Source: Bradyrhizobium sp. CSA207 (lineage in GTDB: Bacteria > Pseudomonadota > Alphaproteobacteria > Rhizobiales > Xanthobacteraceae). From it: a stretch of DNA of 64,000 bases. The notes under the pieces were generated by a model, which saw only the letters and a program-made list of their open reading frames with translations, was not told where the DNA came from and did no database searches. How positions within the stretch are numbered: the first letter of the stretch is position 1; every line of letters begins with the position of its first letter. Position numbers and translations under genes: made by a program. Of the stretch, positions 55,408 to 63,943 are shown piece by piece. Where the stretch lies: contig NZ_JAACFT010000006.1 of the NCBI RefSeq assembly GCF_029051685.1, positions 186,001 to 250,000 on the forward strand. Direction: 5' to 3'.

Positions 55408-55995
55408 ATGACTGCTCTTCGGAAGCCACAGATCGCCCTCACCTCGAAAGCCGCTCCGTTCGCGATCCGCGCCGAGCGTGCTGCCGACGTCGCGACGCGT
55501 GAAGCGCTGCTGGATACCTGCTTTGGCGAGAACCGCCATGGCCGCACCTGCCAGCGCCTGCGCGACGGACGTGCACCCGCCGCCGGCCTCGCGCTTGCCG
55601 CCGTGCACGAGGGACAGCTCGTGGGAACCGTGCGTCTGTGGCACGTCAGCGCCGGAGGCAGGCCCGCTTTGGTCCTCGGACCGCTGGCGGTCGATCCTGC
55701 CTGCCGCGAGCTCGGGATCGGCGCCGCGCTGATGCAACAAGCGCTGGCCGCCGCCCGGGCGCGCGGGCATGCCGCCGTGATCCTGCTCGGCGATGCCCCC
55801 TACTACGCCCGCTTTGGTTTCTCGGCCGCCAAGACCGGCGAGCTCTCGCTGCCCGGCCCGTTCCAGCGCGACCGCCTGCTCGCGCTGGAACTCACCGAAG
55901 GCGCCCTCGACGGCGTCTCCGGGATGATTATCCCGAGCGGCGCGGCGTTGCCCAAACGGCGGGCGTCGCGCGCCCTGCACGCGCACGCGGCCTAA
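55408..55995 (+). CDS. GNAT family N-acetyltransferase
   Basis: A 195-residue acetyltransferase. It has the acetyl-CoA loop LAVDPACRELGIGAALMQQAL (V-D-P-x-x-R-x-x-G-I-G), preceded by VGTVRLWHVSAGGRPALVLGP (in part) and followed by VILLGDAPYYARFGF, the pattern of YhbS-like GNATs. The start ATG 55408 is in a GC-rich context. It stands between odc and ridA in the polyamine gene group. Acetylation of a polyamine or of an odc-related compound is plausible but only by context; YhbS-type proteins have broad substrates. Confidence 0.85.
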   Translation: MTALRKPQIALTSKAAPFAIRAERAADVATREALLDTCFGENRHGRTCQRLRDGRAPAAGLALAAVHEGQLVGTVRLWHVSAGGRPALVLGPLAVDPACRELGIGAALMQQALAAARARGHAAVILLGDAPYYARFGFSAAKTGELSLPGPFQRDRLLALELTEGALDGVSGMIIPSGAALPKRRASRALHAHAA

Positions 55996-56142
55996 GGGAT
56001 TGCCATCATGGCGACGACCCAAGCCGCGTCGCGCGGCGGTGCCTGCACGCGCCTACTCCGACGCCCGTTCCTTTGGGGTTGCGCGAGCCCGAGAAACGCC
56101 CTTTAACCCGCGAAACATCCCCCTCAATCGAGGTCCGAGCCC

Positions 56143-56532
56143 ATGCCCCGTCGCCTGATTTCCACCGGCTCCCCGTTCGAGAAGACCGCCGGTTACAGCC
56201 GCGCCGTGATCGAGGGCGAGTTCGCCTTCGTCGCGGGGACCACCGGCTACGACTACACCACGATGACGATGCCGGCTGATGTCACCAGCCAGTCACGCAA
56301 CTGCTTCAAGACCATTGAAGCCGCCCTGAAGGAGGGCGGATTCGAGATGGCCGACATCGTTCGCGCGAACTACTACCTCACCGACGTCAAGGATGCGGAC
56401 GCCCATTTCGCGGTCTGCGGCGAAGTCCTGGGCGACATCCGGCCGGCAGCAACCCTCGTCGTCGTTTCGGCGCTCTACAAGCCCGAGATGAAAGTCGAGA
56501 TCGAAGTGACCGCCAAGCGCCGCAGCGCCTGA
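56143..56532 (+). CDS. RidA family enamine/imine deaminase
   Basis: A 129-residue YjgF/RidA/UK114 protein. Blocks are RLISTGSPFEKTAGYSRAV, FAFVAGTTGYDY, VRANYYLTDVKDAD and VVSALYKPEMKVEIEVTA, the last being the trimer-interface and active-site end. The Arg that marks archetypal RidA (at the R-x-x-VEIE position) is Lys-x-Glu here (YKPEMKVEIE), so it belongs to a different Rid subgroup whose substrates may differ. The start ATG 56143 follows GAGG. It is followed by homospermidine synthase after 48 bp, on one transcript. Confidence 0.88.
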   Translation: MPRRLISTGSPFEKTAGYSRAVIEGEFAFVAGTTGYDYTTMTMPADVTSQSRNCFKTIEAALKEGGFEMADIVRANYYLTDVKDADAHFAVCGEVLGDIRPAATLVVVSALYKPEMKVEIEVTAKRRSA

Positions 56533-56580
56533 TCCACCCCTCACCATTTGTCTGCCCGCACTTTCCGGAGAAACCATCCT

Positions 56581-58023
56581 ATGAGCCCCGCCTCGCAGAT
56601 CTACGCGAAGATTACCGGCCCGATCGTCATGGTCGGCTTCGGCTCCATCGGCAAAGGCACGTTGCCGCTGATCGAGCGGCATCTCGATTACGACAAGTCG
56701 CGCATCACCGTGATCGACCCCAAGGACGAGGGCCGCAAGGCACATTGCGAGAAGCACAATGTAAGATTCATCCAGAAGGGCCTGACCAACGACAATTATC
56801 GCGATTTGCTGACCCCGCTGCTCACCGAAGGCGGCGGCCAGGGCTTTTGCGTCAATCTCTCGGTCGATACCGGCTCTACCGATTTCATGGAGCTCTGCAA
56901 CGAACTCGGTGCTCTCTATATCGACACCGTCAACGAGCCCTGGCTCGGTTTCTATTTCGATGCTTCGAAGGGCCCGGAAGCGCGCTCCAACTACGCCCTG
57001 CGCGAAGCGACGCTGGCCGCCAAGAAGGCGCGCCCCGCGGGTTCGACCACGGCCGTCTCCTGCTGCGGCGCCAATCCCGGCATGGTCTCCTTTTTCGTCA
57101 AGCAGGCGCTACTCAATGTCGCCGCTGATCTTAAGCTCAATGCCCCTAAGCCGAAGACCAGAGCCGAATGGGCGGACTTGATGCGGCAGGCTGGTATCAA
57201 GGGCATCCACATCGCCGAACGCGACACCCAGCGCTCCAAGTCGCCGAAAGAGCCGGACGTCTTCGTCAACACTTGGTCGGTGGAAGGTTTCCTGTCGGAA
57301 GGCGTGCAGCCGTCCGAACTCGGTTGGGGCACCCACGAAAAATGGATGCCTGAAAACGCGCGGACCCACGAAGCTGGCTGCGGCGCCGCCATCTATCTGA
57401 TGCAGCCCGGCGCCAACACGCGCGTGCGCACCTGGTGCCCGACTCGCGGCGCGCAATATGGCTTCCTCGTCACCCACAACGAGTCGATCTCGATCGCCGA
57501 TTATTTCACGGTGCGCGACGCATCGGGCACGGCGGTCTACCGGCCGACCTGCCACTATGCCTATCATCCGGCTGACGATGCCGTGCTGTCGCTGCATGAA
57601 ATGTTCGGCCGCGCCGCGAAGATGCAGGAAAAACACCACATTCTCGACGAGAACGAGATCGTCGATGGCATCGACGAACTCGGCGTGCTGCTGTTCGGCC
57701 ATGACAACAATGCCTACTGGTACGGCTCGCAGCTCTCCATCGAAGAGACCCGCATGCTCGCGCCCTATCAGAACGCCACCGGCCTGCAAGTGACCTCTGC
57801 TGTGCTCGGCGGCATGGTGTGGGCGCTGGAAAACCCCAACGAAGGCATCGTCGAAGCCGACGAGATGGATTTCGACCGTCTGCTGGAAATCCAGTTGCCG
57901 TATCTCGGCCCGGTAAAGGGCTACTACACCGACTGGACGCCGCTGACGGATCGTCCGGGACTGTTTCCGGAGGATATCGACACCAGCGATCCCTGGCAGT
58001 TCCGGAATATTCTGGTGCGGTGA
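56581..58023 (+). CDS. hss: Homospermidine synthase
   Basis: A 480-residue NAD-dependent enzyme that builds sym-homospermidine from two putrescines (or from spermidine), the main polyamine of many rhizobia. The NAD-binding start is VMVGFGSIGKGTLPLIERH; the rest follows the Blastochloris/Bradyrhizobium enzyme, with NVRFIQKGLTNDNYRDLLTPLL (in part), LYIDTVNEPWLGFYFD and VSCCGANPGMVSFFVKQAL. The start ATG 56581 follows CCGGAG. It closes the odc-GNAT-ridA-hss group. A family-B palindromic repeat follows the stop. Confidence 0.95.
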   Translation: MSPASQIYAKITGPIVMVGFGSIGKGTLPLIERHLDYDKSRITVIDPKDEGRKAHCEKHNVRFIQKGLTNDNYRDLLTPLLTEGGGQGFCVNLSVDTGSTDFMELCNELGALYIDTVNEPWLGFYFDASKGPEARSNYALREATLAAKKARPAGSTTAVSCCGANPGMVSFFVKQALLNVAADLKLNAPKPKTRAEWADLMRQAGIKGIHIAERDTQRSKSPKEPDVFVNTWSVEGFLSEGVQPSELGWGTHEKWMPENARTHEAGCGAAIYLMQPGANTRVRTWCPTRGAQYGFLVTHNESISIADYFTVRDASGTAVYRPTCHYAYHPADDAVLSLHEMFGRAAKMQEKHHILDENEIVDGIDELGVLLFGHDNNAYWYGSQLSIEETRMLAPYQNATGLQVTSAVLGGMVWALENPNEGIVEADEMDFDRLLEIQLPYLGPVKGYYTDWTPLTDRPGLFPEDIDTSDPWQFRNILVR

Positions 58024-58033
58024 GGGGCTGATC

Positions 58034-58120
58034 GTCATGGCCGGGCTTGTCCCGGGCATCCACGAACTTGCTTCGTGCAGCTCCAAGAACGTGGATGGCC
58101 GGGACAAGCCCGGCCATGAC
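58034..58120. repeat. Palindromic intergenic repeat, family B, copy 2
   Basis: gtcatggccgggcttgtccc at the left and gggacaagcccggccatgac at the right form a perfect 20-bp hairpin arm pair; the middle differs from the copy at 30096. It lies between hss and the convergent membrane-anchored protein gene. Confidence 0.85.
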
Positions 58121-58138
58121 GCTGCAACGACCAGGTCG

Positions 58139-58477
58139 TTACTTCTCCTTGATTGGCGGTGCGATCTTCTCGGCAGGTGCCGGCGGTAATGCTGGTTTAG
58201 CCGCGCCCGCTGCGCCTTGGGTCTGCGGTTCGGGGCGCGCGGGTTCGGGCGCCGGCGTAGTCGGCCGTTCGCCGCCCGGCTTGGATTCCGCGGGCGGCTT
58301 GCTCTGATCGTCGGAGGGCGTGCCCTGGAGCGGCCCCGTCGCCTGCGCCGTCTGCATCCGGCTCTCGGCACGGATCTGCACCAACGACAGGCCCGACACC
58401 ACGACGCCAGCCACAAACAGCGAGCAGGCGATCAGCAGGTCTCGTGTCAGTGTGCCCTTGTGGTCTTTGCCGGTCAT
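58139..58477 (-). CDS. Small membrane-anchored Pro-rich protein
   Basis: A 112-residue protein with one N-terminal hydrophobic helix (DLLIACSLFVAGVVVSGLSLV) and a long Pro/Ala/Glu-rich C-terminal tail (PAPEPARPEPQTQ), probably in the periplasm. The start ATG 58477 was chosen because the residues before it in the open frame are Arg/Cys-rich and unlike a membrane signal. No family is recognised. It lies downstream of mgtC on the same strand with about 100 bp between them. Confidence 0.6.
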   Translation of the reverse strand: MTGKDHKGTLTRDLLIACSLFVAGVVVSGLSLVQIRAESRMQTAQATGPLQGTPSDDQSKPPAESKPGGERPTTPAPEPARPEPQTQGAAGAAKPALPPAPAEKIAPPIKEK

Positions 58478-58577
58478 ATCGATCACCGCTTTTGTCCGCG
58501 GGATCAACGAATTGGCGCGACAGCGGTTCCGTGCTGGGCAAATCGGAACCGCACGTCGGCGCGCCAAAACGCCGCGC

Positions 58578-59294
58578 TCAGTCGGAAGTGCTGACTTCCC
58601 AGGTGGCGTGGCGGACGCCGGGCAGGTGTTGCAGATCGGTCGTCACCGCATTCAGCTCGTTCGGATCGACCGCGGTCGCGACCAGCTTTGCGACGATCTC
58701 GATCAGGTCATCCCCGGTCTCGACCACGTCGATATCGGCCACCGGATATTTAGCACCCTCGAGCTTGTCGACGAGCCGGTCGCGCATGTCGGGCAGAGCA
58801 TCTGCCGCAACCGCGAGCTTGAAATAGTACGTCGCCTCCGACGCCTTCTCGTTCAGCGGGATCCGGTTGATGGCGTTGACCAGCGGACGCAGCATGGTGT
58901 TGCCGGCGATGACGAACACGGTCAGCGCAGCGGCCTGCGCAATCATGTCGGCGCCGGCGCAGGAGCCGACCGCGGCCGACGCCCACAGCGTCGCCGCGGT
59001 GTTGAGCCCGCGCACGTCCATGCCCTGCTTCATGATGACGCCGGCGCCGAGGAAGCCGATGCCGGAGACGACGTAGGAGATCACCCGCACCGCGCCGTCC
59101 GCGCCGGTCAGATGCATGGCGAGATCGACGAAGGCGGCGGCTCCGACCGCAACGAGCACGTTGGTGCGCAGGCCCGCGGTGCGCTGCCGGTATTGCCGCT
59201 CGGCGCCGATCAGCGTGCCCAGCACGAAGGCCGTGAACAGGCTGACCAGCGTGTCGAGAAAATCAGCAATCTGGAAAGTCGTCAGAAACCGCAT
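58578..59294 (-). CDS. MgtC/SapB family membrane protein
   Basis: A 238-residue protein. The first 140 residues form five or so membrane helices with the MgtC signature: VLGTLIGAERQYRQRTAGLRTNVLVAVGAAAF (in part), YVVSGIGFLGAGVIMKQGMDVRGLNTAATLWASAAVG (in part). The last 100 residues are a soluble ACT-like domain (ATYYFKLAVAADALPDM; VRHATWEV). MgtC proteins modulate P-type or F-type ATPase activity and help growth at low magnesium or inside host cells. The start ATG 59294 fits the family; no neighbour suggests a Mg transporter here. Confidence 0.9.
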   Translation of the reverse strand: MRFLTTFQIADFLDTLVSLFTAFVLGTLIGAERQYRQRTAGLRTNVLVAVGAAAFVDLAMHLTGADGAVRVISYVVSGIGFLGAGVIMKQGMDVRGLNTAATLWASAAVGSCAGADMIAQAAALTVFVIAGNTMLRPLVNAINRIPLNEKASEATYYFKLAVAADALPDMRDRLVDKLEGAKYPVADIDVVETGDDLIEIVAKLVATAVDPNELNAVTTDLQHLPGVRHATWEVSTSD

Positions 59295-59324
59295 GGCCCC
59301 CTATACGGCCGGAACGATGACAGA

Positions 59325-60344
59325 TTAAAGCTCAAGTAGGCCGCCGTCCCCATCTTCATCCGCGAACGCCAGCAGCGTGCCCTTGGCGTTCCAGGCGAGC
59401 GCGGCCACGGGCGGCGTGCCGTTGCGGCGGACCAGGATCTCGGCGCCGTCCTCCAGCCGCACCATCAGCACAGTGCCGTCGCTGTAGCCGGCGGCGAAGA
59501 TGTCGTTCCTGGGGTGGCAGGCAACCACCGAGACGCGCGCCTGGAGCGGCGCGAGCATCGCGGGCTCCTTGCCCATCGGACCGTCCTTGCTGGCGAACGG
59601 CCACAGGATGACGGCGTCGGCGCCCGAGGTCGCCAGCGCCTTGCCGCCCGCGCTCCAGGACATCGAGCGGACGCGGCCGGGATAGCCGGTCATGCGCATA
59701 TGACGGTTGTCGGCAAGCCGCCAGCCGTGCAGCGCCGCCTCATGCATGGTGGTGACCAGGAATTTGTTGTCCGGGCTGAAGGTGACGCCGAGATGCGAGC
59801 CGGCCCAGGGCAGGAATTCGGCGGTGGCCGCCATGTTCGGAAACCACAGCGTCGCGCCGTTGTAATGCGCGATCGCGAGCCGCAGGCCCTTCGGCGCGAA
59901 CGCAAGCCCGCCGACGGTCGAGGGCACCTCGATCGATTTCTCCTCCTGCTTGCCGCTCTTGACGAAGGCGAACTTCCCGGCCGACCAGGCGAAGGCGCCG
60001 TCGGCATGCAGCGCCACCGCATCGATCCAGCGCCGCTTGGGGTCGGTGGCAAGCAGCGTCACTTCGCCCTTGGCATCGAGCGCAACAACCTTGCCGTCGT
60101 CGCCGCCCATGACGAGGCGCTTGCCGTCGCACGCAGCCGAGAGAATGCCGCCGCTATGCACGGCGACCTTGCTGATCTCGCCCTGGCTATCGACCAGCGC
60201 GACGTTCTCCTCGCCGCCGACAAAGGCGGCGCGGTGGCCAAGGAAATGGGCTGAAATCACGCCCATCCCGAGCGCGACCGGCTTGACGCTGTCGGTGACG
60301 GAAACGATCGAGGCTGAATCGGGAGCCGGCGCAAACTCTTTCAT
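59325..60344 (-). CDS. WD40-repeat protein coupled to a CobW GTPase
   Basis: A 339-residue cytoplasmic protein without a signal peptide. About seven WD40-like blades can be traced (AVHSGGILSAACDGKRLVMGGDDGKVVAL, in part; LGVTFSPDNKFLVTTMHEAALHGWRL, in part; VRSMSWSAGGKALATSGADAVILWPF, in part; DIFAAGYSDGTVLMVRL). Its ATG overlaps the TGA of the cobW-like gene (TGATG), so it is translated in step with the GTPase. It is probably a propeller scaffold or metal-related partner of CobW. The function has not been defined. Confidence 0.85.
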   Translation of the reverse strand: MKEFAPAPDSASIVSVTDSVKPVALGMGVISAHFLGHRAAFVGGEENVALVDSQGEISKVAVHSGGILSAACDGKRLVMGGDDGKVVALDAKGEVTLLATDPKRRWIDAVALHADGAFAWSAGKFAFVKSGKQEEKSIEVPSTVGGLAFAPKGLRLAIAHYNGATLWFPNMAATAEFLPWAGSHLGVTFSPDNKFLVTTMHEAALHGWRLADNRHMRMTGYPGRVRSMSWSAGGKALATSGADAVILWPFASKDGPMGKEPAMLAPLQARVSVVACHPRNDIFAAGYSDGTVLMVRLEDGAEILVRRNGTPPVAALAWNAKGTLLAFADEDGDGGLLEL

Positions 60345-61387
60345 CACGAGACGATGCAGCTCTCGAAGCCCGTGCGAATAGCCTCTTCCGGCAATTCGCG
60401 GCCGATGAAGACGAGGCGGCTTTCGCGCGGCTCGCCGTCCTGCCATTTCCGCTGGTGATTGCCCTCCAGCATCATGTGGACGCCCTGGAAGACGTAGCGG
60501 TCGTCATCGTCGTGGAAGGCGAGGATGCCCTTGGAGCGCAGGATCTTGCCGCCCTCGACCTGCACCAGGTTCTGGAGCCAGGGCATGAACACGTTCGGAT
60601 CGAGCGGCTTGTCGCTCTTGAGCGACAGCGACTGCATGTCCTCGTCGTGATAGTGCTTCAGGCCGTGGCCGTGATGATGATGATGGTCGTGGCCGTGATG
60701 GTGATGATCATGGTCGTGGTCATGATCGTCGGCATTGAGGAAGTCCGGCTCGATGTCGAGAATGCGGTCGAGGTCGAAGGCGCCGCGATCGAGCACGTCG
60801 GCCAAAGCCACCGAGCAGCGCTCGGTGCGGTGCAGCTTTGCATAGGGGTTGATCGCGCGGATGCGGGCCTCGACCTCGGCAAGCTCCCCCTTGGTGACGA
60901 GATCGGTCTTGTTCAGCACGATGACGTCAGCGAAGGCGATCTGGTTCTTGGCCTCGGGCGCGTCCTTGAGCCGGTCGGACAGCCATTTGGCGTCGGCGAC
61001 CGTGACGACCGCATCGAGCCGGGCATTCTTCTGCACGTCTTCGTCGACGAAGAAGGTCTGGGCCACCGGCGCCGGATCGGCAAGGCCCGTGGTCTCGACG
61101 ATGATGGCGTCGAACTTGCCCTTGCGCTTCATCAGCCCGTCCATGATGCGCACGAGGTCGCCGCGCACGGTGCAGCAGATGCAGCCATTGTTCATCTCGA
61201 ACACTTCCTCATCGGCGCCGATGATGAGGTCGTTGTCGATGCCGATCTCGCCGAATTCGTTGACGATGACGGCGTACTTCTTGCCGTGGTTTTCCGACAG
61301 GATGCGGTTGAGCAGCGTCGTCTTGCCGGCACCGAGATAGCCGGTCAGCACGGTCACAGGAATTTTTTGAGAGGTCGCTTCAGACAT
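60344..61387 (-). CDS. CobW/COG0523 family zinc chaperone GTPase
   Basis: A 347-residue G3E GTPase. The P-loop is GYLGAGKTTLLN at residues 16-27, the family metal motif is NNGCICCTVRGD (CxCC), the Mg-binding region is IIVETTGLADP and the guanine motif is VLNKTDL. A His-rich loop (DHDHDHDHHHHGHDHHHHHG) binds metal. The C-terminal domain ends with LVFIGRELPEE. It would deliver zinc to zinc proteins, as do ZNG1-type members. The start ATG 61387 follows GGAG. It lies 53 bp downstream of znuA, in a zinc uptake cluster. Confidence 0.92.
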   Translation of the reverse strand: MSEATSQKIPVTVLTGYLGAGKTTLLNRILSENHGKKYAVIVNEFGEIGIDNDLIIGADEEVFEMNNGCICCTVRGDLVRIMDGLMKRKGKFDAIIVETTGLADPAPVAQTFFVDEDVQKNARLDAVVTVADAKWLSDRLKDAPEAKNQIAFADVIVLNKTDLVTKGELAEVEARIRAINPYAKLHRTERCSVALADVLDRGAFDLDRILDIEPDFLNADDHDHDHDHHHHGHDHHHHHGHGLKHYHDEDMQSLSLKSDKPLDPNVFMPWLQNLVQVEGGKILRSKGILAFHDDDDRYVFQGVHMMLEGNHQRKWQDGEPRESRLVFIGRELPEEAIRTGFESCIVS

Positions 61388-61439
61388 AACAACTCCGGAC
61401 TTCGGGCTTTTGCGCGACGCGAGGCGGGTGGCCCCTGCC

Positions 61440-62312
61440 CTATTGGTCAAGCGCGCTGGTCAGCGCCTTTATATTGTGCCTGACCATGTCAATGTAAGTG
61501 GGTGCGGGCCCCTTTTCGCCGGTCAAACCGTCCGAAATCAGGGTCCCGCCGACCTTTGCCCCGGTCTCGGCGGCGATCCGGCGGATCAGCCGGTCGTCGC
61601 TGATGTTCTCCAGGAATACCGCCGGGATTTTTTGGGCCTTGATCTGGCCGATGATGGCCGCGATATCGCGGGCGCTGGGCTCGGTTTCGGTGGAGACACC
61701 CAACGGCGCGATGAACTGGATGCCATATTCGGCAGCGAAATAGCCGAAGGCGTTGTGGGTGGAGATCACCTTGCGCCGCTCCGGCGGTATTTTTGCCACC
61801 GCCTCACGCACCTCGCGGTCGAGCGTTTCGAGCTTTTCCAGATAGGCTTTTGCCTCGGCACGGAAGAAGTCCGCATCGTTCGGATCGGTGGTGGCCAGCG
61901 CAGTGGCGATGTTGGTGACATAGGCCTTGGCGTTGGGGACCGACTGCCAGGCATGGGGATCTGCGGCCGTGCCGAGTTTCAGGGGCGTAATGCCGGCGCT
62001 TGCGGTGACGACCCTTGCCTTGCTGCCCGAGGATTGCACCAGCCGCGGCAGCCAGCCTTCGAGACCAAGCCCGTTGACGATGACGAGCTTTGCATCCGCG
62101 ATCCGCTTCGCGTCCCCAGGCGCAGGCGTGTAGACGTGGACGTCGCTGTCGGCGCCAACCAGCGTCGTGAGGCTGATGCGGTCACCGCCGACATTGCGGA
62201 CCAAATCGGCAAGGATCGAGAAGCTGGCGACCACGTTGAGTCGCTCGGCGGCGTGCAGCGGCGAGGCGATCAGCAAGAGCACACAAAGCAGGACACGTCG
62301 CATTGCCGTCAC
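61440..62312 (-). CDS. znuA: Zinc ABC transporter substrate-binding protein (ZnuA/AztC-like)
   Basis: A 290-residue cluster A-I binding protein with a signal peptide (RRVLLCVLLLIASPLHAAE). Metal ligands can be placed: His in DVHVYTPAPGD, His in ADPHAWQS, His in STHNAFGYFAAEYG and Asp in ISDGLTGEKG. The third being His and not Glu points to zinc more than manganese. The long His-rich loop of typical ZnuA is missing. It starts at GTG 62312, overlapping the znuB stop (GTGA); ATG 62303 is an alternative. It passes metal to ZnuB/ZnuC. Confidence 0.9.
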   Translation of the reverse strand: MTAMRRVLLCVLLLIASPLHAAERLNVVASFSILADLVRNVGGDRISLTTLVGADSDVHVYTPAPGDAKRIADAKLVIVNGLGLEGWLPRLVQSSGSKARVVTASAGITPLKLGTAADPHAWQSVPNAKAYVTNIATALATTDPNDADFFRAEAKAYLEKLETLDREVREAVAKIPPERRKVISTHNAFGYFAAEYGIQFIAPLGVSTETEPSARDIAAIIGQIKAQKIPAVFLENISDDRLIRRIAAETGAKVGGTLISDGLTGEKGPAPTYIDMVRHNIKALTSALDQ

Positions 62313-63178
62313 GCTTCCAGATGCCGGCCGGGAAACAGCTGCCTGATAACGCCGCCGACACGGCCGAACAGGACGGAGACGATGTAGAGCCCGCTCGCCA
62401 CCAGAATGATCGCAGGCCCGGACGGCACGCGTGTCTGGAATGACAGCACGAGGCCTGCATAGCCGGACACAGCGGCGACGATCACGGCGATGCAGATCAT
62501 CGCCGTCAGATCACGCGACCAGAAACGCGCAATGCCGGCCGGCAGGATCATCAGGCCGACCGCTAGCAAGGTGCCGAGTGCCTGAAAGCCATTGACGAGG
62601 TTGACGACGACGAGCGCGAGGAAGGCGAGATGCGCAGGTCCTCCGGCCCGGCTGACGGTGCGCAGAAACAGGGGATCGACGCTCTCGATCACCAGCGGGC
62701 GGTAAATCACGGCCAGTACCAGCAGCGTGACCGTGGCGTTGAAGGCGACCACCAGCAGCGTCTGGTCGTCCATCGCCAGGATGTTGCCGAATAGCACGTG
62801 CAGCAGGTCGATGTTTGTACCCTTGATCGAGACGATGGTGACGCCCAGCGCGAGTGACGCCAGATAGAAGGTTGCAAGTGAGGCGTCCTCCTTCAGCCCG
62901 GTCGAGCGCGAAACCACGCCGGCGAGGATCGCGACCGCAAAACCGGCGATCAGGCCACCGGCCGTCATCGCGAACAGATTGAGGCCGGAGAGCAGGAAAC
63001 CCACGGCCGCGCCCGGGAGGATCGCGTGCGCCATGGCGTCGCCGACAAGGCTCATCCGCCGGAGCATCAGGAACACGCCGATCGGCGCGCCCGCGAGCGA
63101 CAGCGCGATCACGGCGGCGAGCGCACGCCGCATGAACTCGAATTCGGTGAACGGGCCGATCAACGCGTCATAGAACAT
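62309..63178 (-). CDS. znuB: Zinc ABC transporter permease
   Basis: A 289-residue inner-membrane protein with eight or nine hydrophobic segments. Family signatures are LRRMSLVGDAMAHAILPGAAVGFLLSG (in part), LNLFAMTAGGLIAGF, VVSRSTGLKEDASLATFYLASLALG (in part) and GTLLAVGLMILPAGIARFW. It works with the ATPase ZnuC and the binding protein ZnuA. Its stop overlaps the znuA start by four bases. Its ATG 63178 is 6 bp after the znuC stop. Confidence 0.93.
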   Translation of the reverse strand: MFYDALIGPFTEFEFMRRALAAVIALSLAGAPIGVFLMLRRMSLVGDAMAHAILPGAAVGFLLSGLNLFAMTAGGLIAGFAVAILAGVVSRSTGLKEDASLATFYLASLALGVTIVSIKGTNIDLLHVLFGNILAMDDQTLLVVAFNATVTLLVLAVIYRPLVIESVDPLFLRTVSRAGGPAHLAFLALVVVNLVNGFQALGTLLAVGLMILPAGIARFWSRDLTAMICIAVIVAAVSGYAGLVLSFQTRVPSGPAIILVASGLYIVSVLFGRVGGVIRQLFPGRHLEA

Positions 63179-63184
63179 CAGATG

Positions 63185-63940
63185 TCACGCCGCTCGCGAG
63201 CGGGCATCATCGGCGGCGCAGGCCGCGGCGCTGTCGTCGAACGCTTCGCACATCCGCATCGCGACCATCAGGTTTTCCGGCGTCAGAACTTCCGCCGTCG
63301 GGCCCCATGCCACCGGCCCGCGCGCTAGCACCAGCGTCTCGCTGAAATGCGTGCGCACCATGTCCAGATCGTGCAGCGCGGCCAACACGGTGCGGCCTTC
63401 GCCATGCCAGTGCTTCACCAGCGCGAGCAGATCGATCGTGGTCTTGCTGTCGATGGCGTTGAAGGGCTCGTCGAGCACGATCAGGCTCGCGTCCTGGAGC
63501 AGAACGCGCGCGAACAGCACGCGCTGCGTCTGCCCGCCGGAGAGCGTGCCGATCGGACGATTCTCGAAACCGTTGAGCCCGACGCCCGCAATCGCATGCA
63601 AGATCTTGTCGCGTGCGGCCTTGCCGATGCCGCCGAACAGGCCGGTCGCGCGCCACAGTCCGGTGGCGACGAAATCGAACACCGAGATTGGAAAGCTGCG
63701 GTCGATCTCCGCGCTCTGCGGCAGATAGGCGATATCGCGGGAGTCGAGTTCGCCGAGATGGATGCTGCCGTCGAGCGGCTTGAGGATGCCGACGATGCCG
63801 CGCAGCAGCGTCGACTTGCCGGCGCCGTTCGGGCCGATCACGGCCACCAGCGCGCCCGGCGCGACCTCGCCATTGAGATGATGCACGGCCGGATGCCGGT
63901 CATAGCCGAGCGTGACGTTGTGGAAATGCAGTGCCGCCAT
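63185..63940 (-). CDS. znuC: Zinc ABC transporter ATP-binding protein
   Basis: A 251-residue ABC ATPase. Walker A is GPNGAGKSTLLRG, the Q-loop is AYLPQSAEID, the signature is LSGGQTQRVLFAR and Walker B is LIVLDEPFNAID, followed by the switch His in LAALHDLDMV. It drives zinc uptake with ZnuB and ZnuA. The start ATG 63940 follows GAGG and is three bases behind the stop of an upstream gene. The C-terminus is about 20 residues longer than typical and Ala-rich. A Zur site would lie upstream of this window. Confidence 0.95.
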   Translation of the reverse strand: MAALHFHNVTLGYDRHPAVHHLNGEVAPGALVAVIGPNGAGKSTLLRGIVGILKPLDGSIHLGELDSRDIAYLPQSAEIDRSFPISVFDFVATGLWRATGLFGGIGKAARDKILHAIAGVGLNGFENRPIGTLSGGQTQRVLFARVLLQDASLIVLDEPFNAIDSKTTIDLLALVKHWHGEGRTVLAALHDLDMVRTHFSETLVLARGPVAWGPTAEVLTPENLMVAMRMCEAFDDSAAACAADDARSRAA

Positions 63941-63943
63941 GGA

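Noticed and set aside
60660..60730. Low-complexity tandem repeat gtgatgatgatg in the cobW gene and a similar stretch at 49640-49750
   Set aside because: Both are codon runs for His-rich metal-binding loops of known families and not independent repeats.
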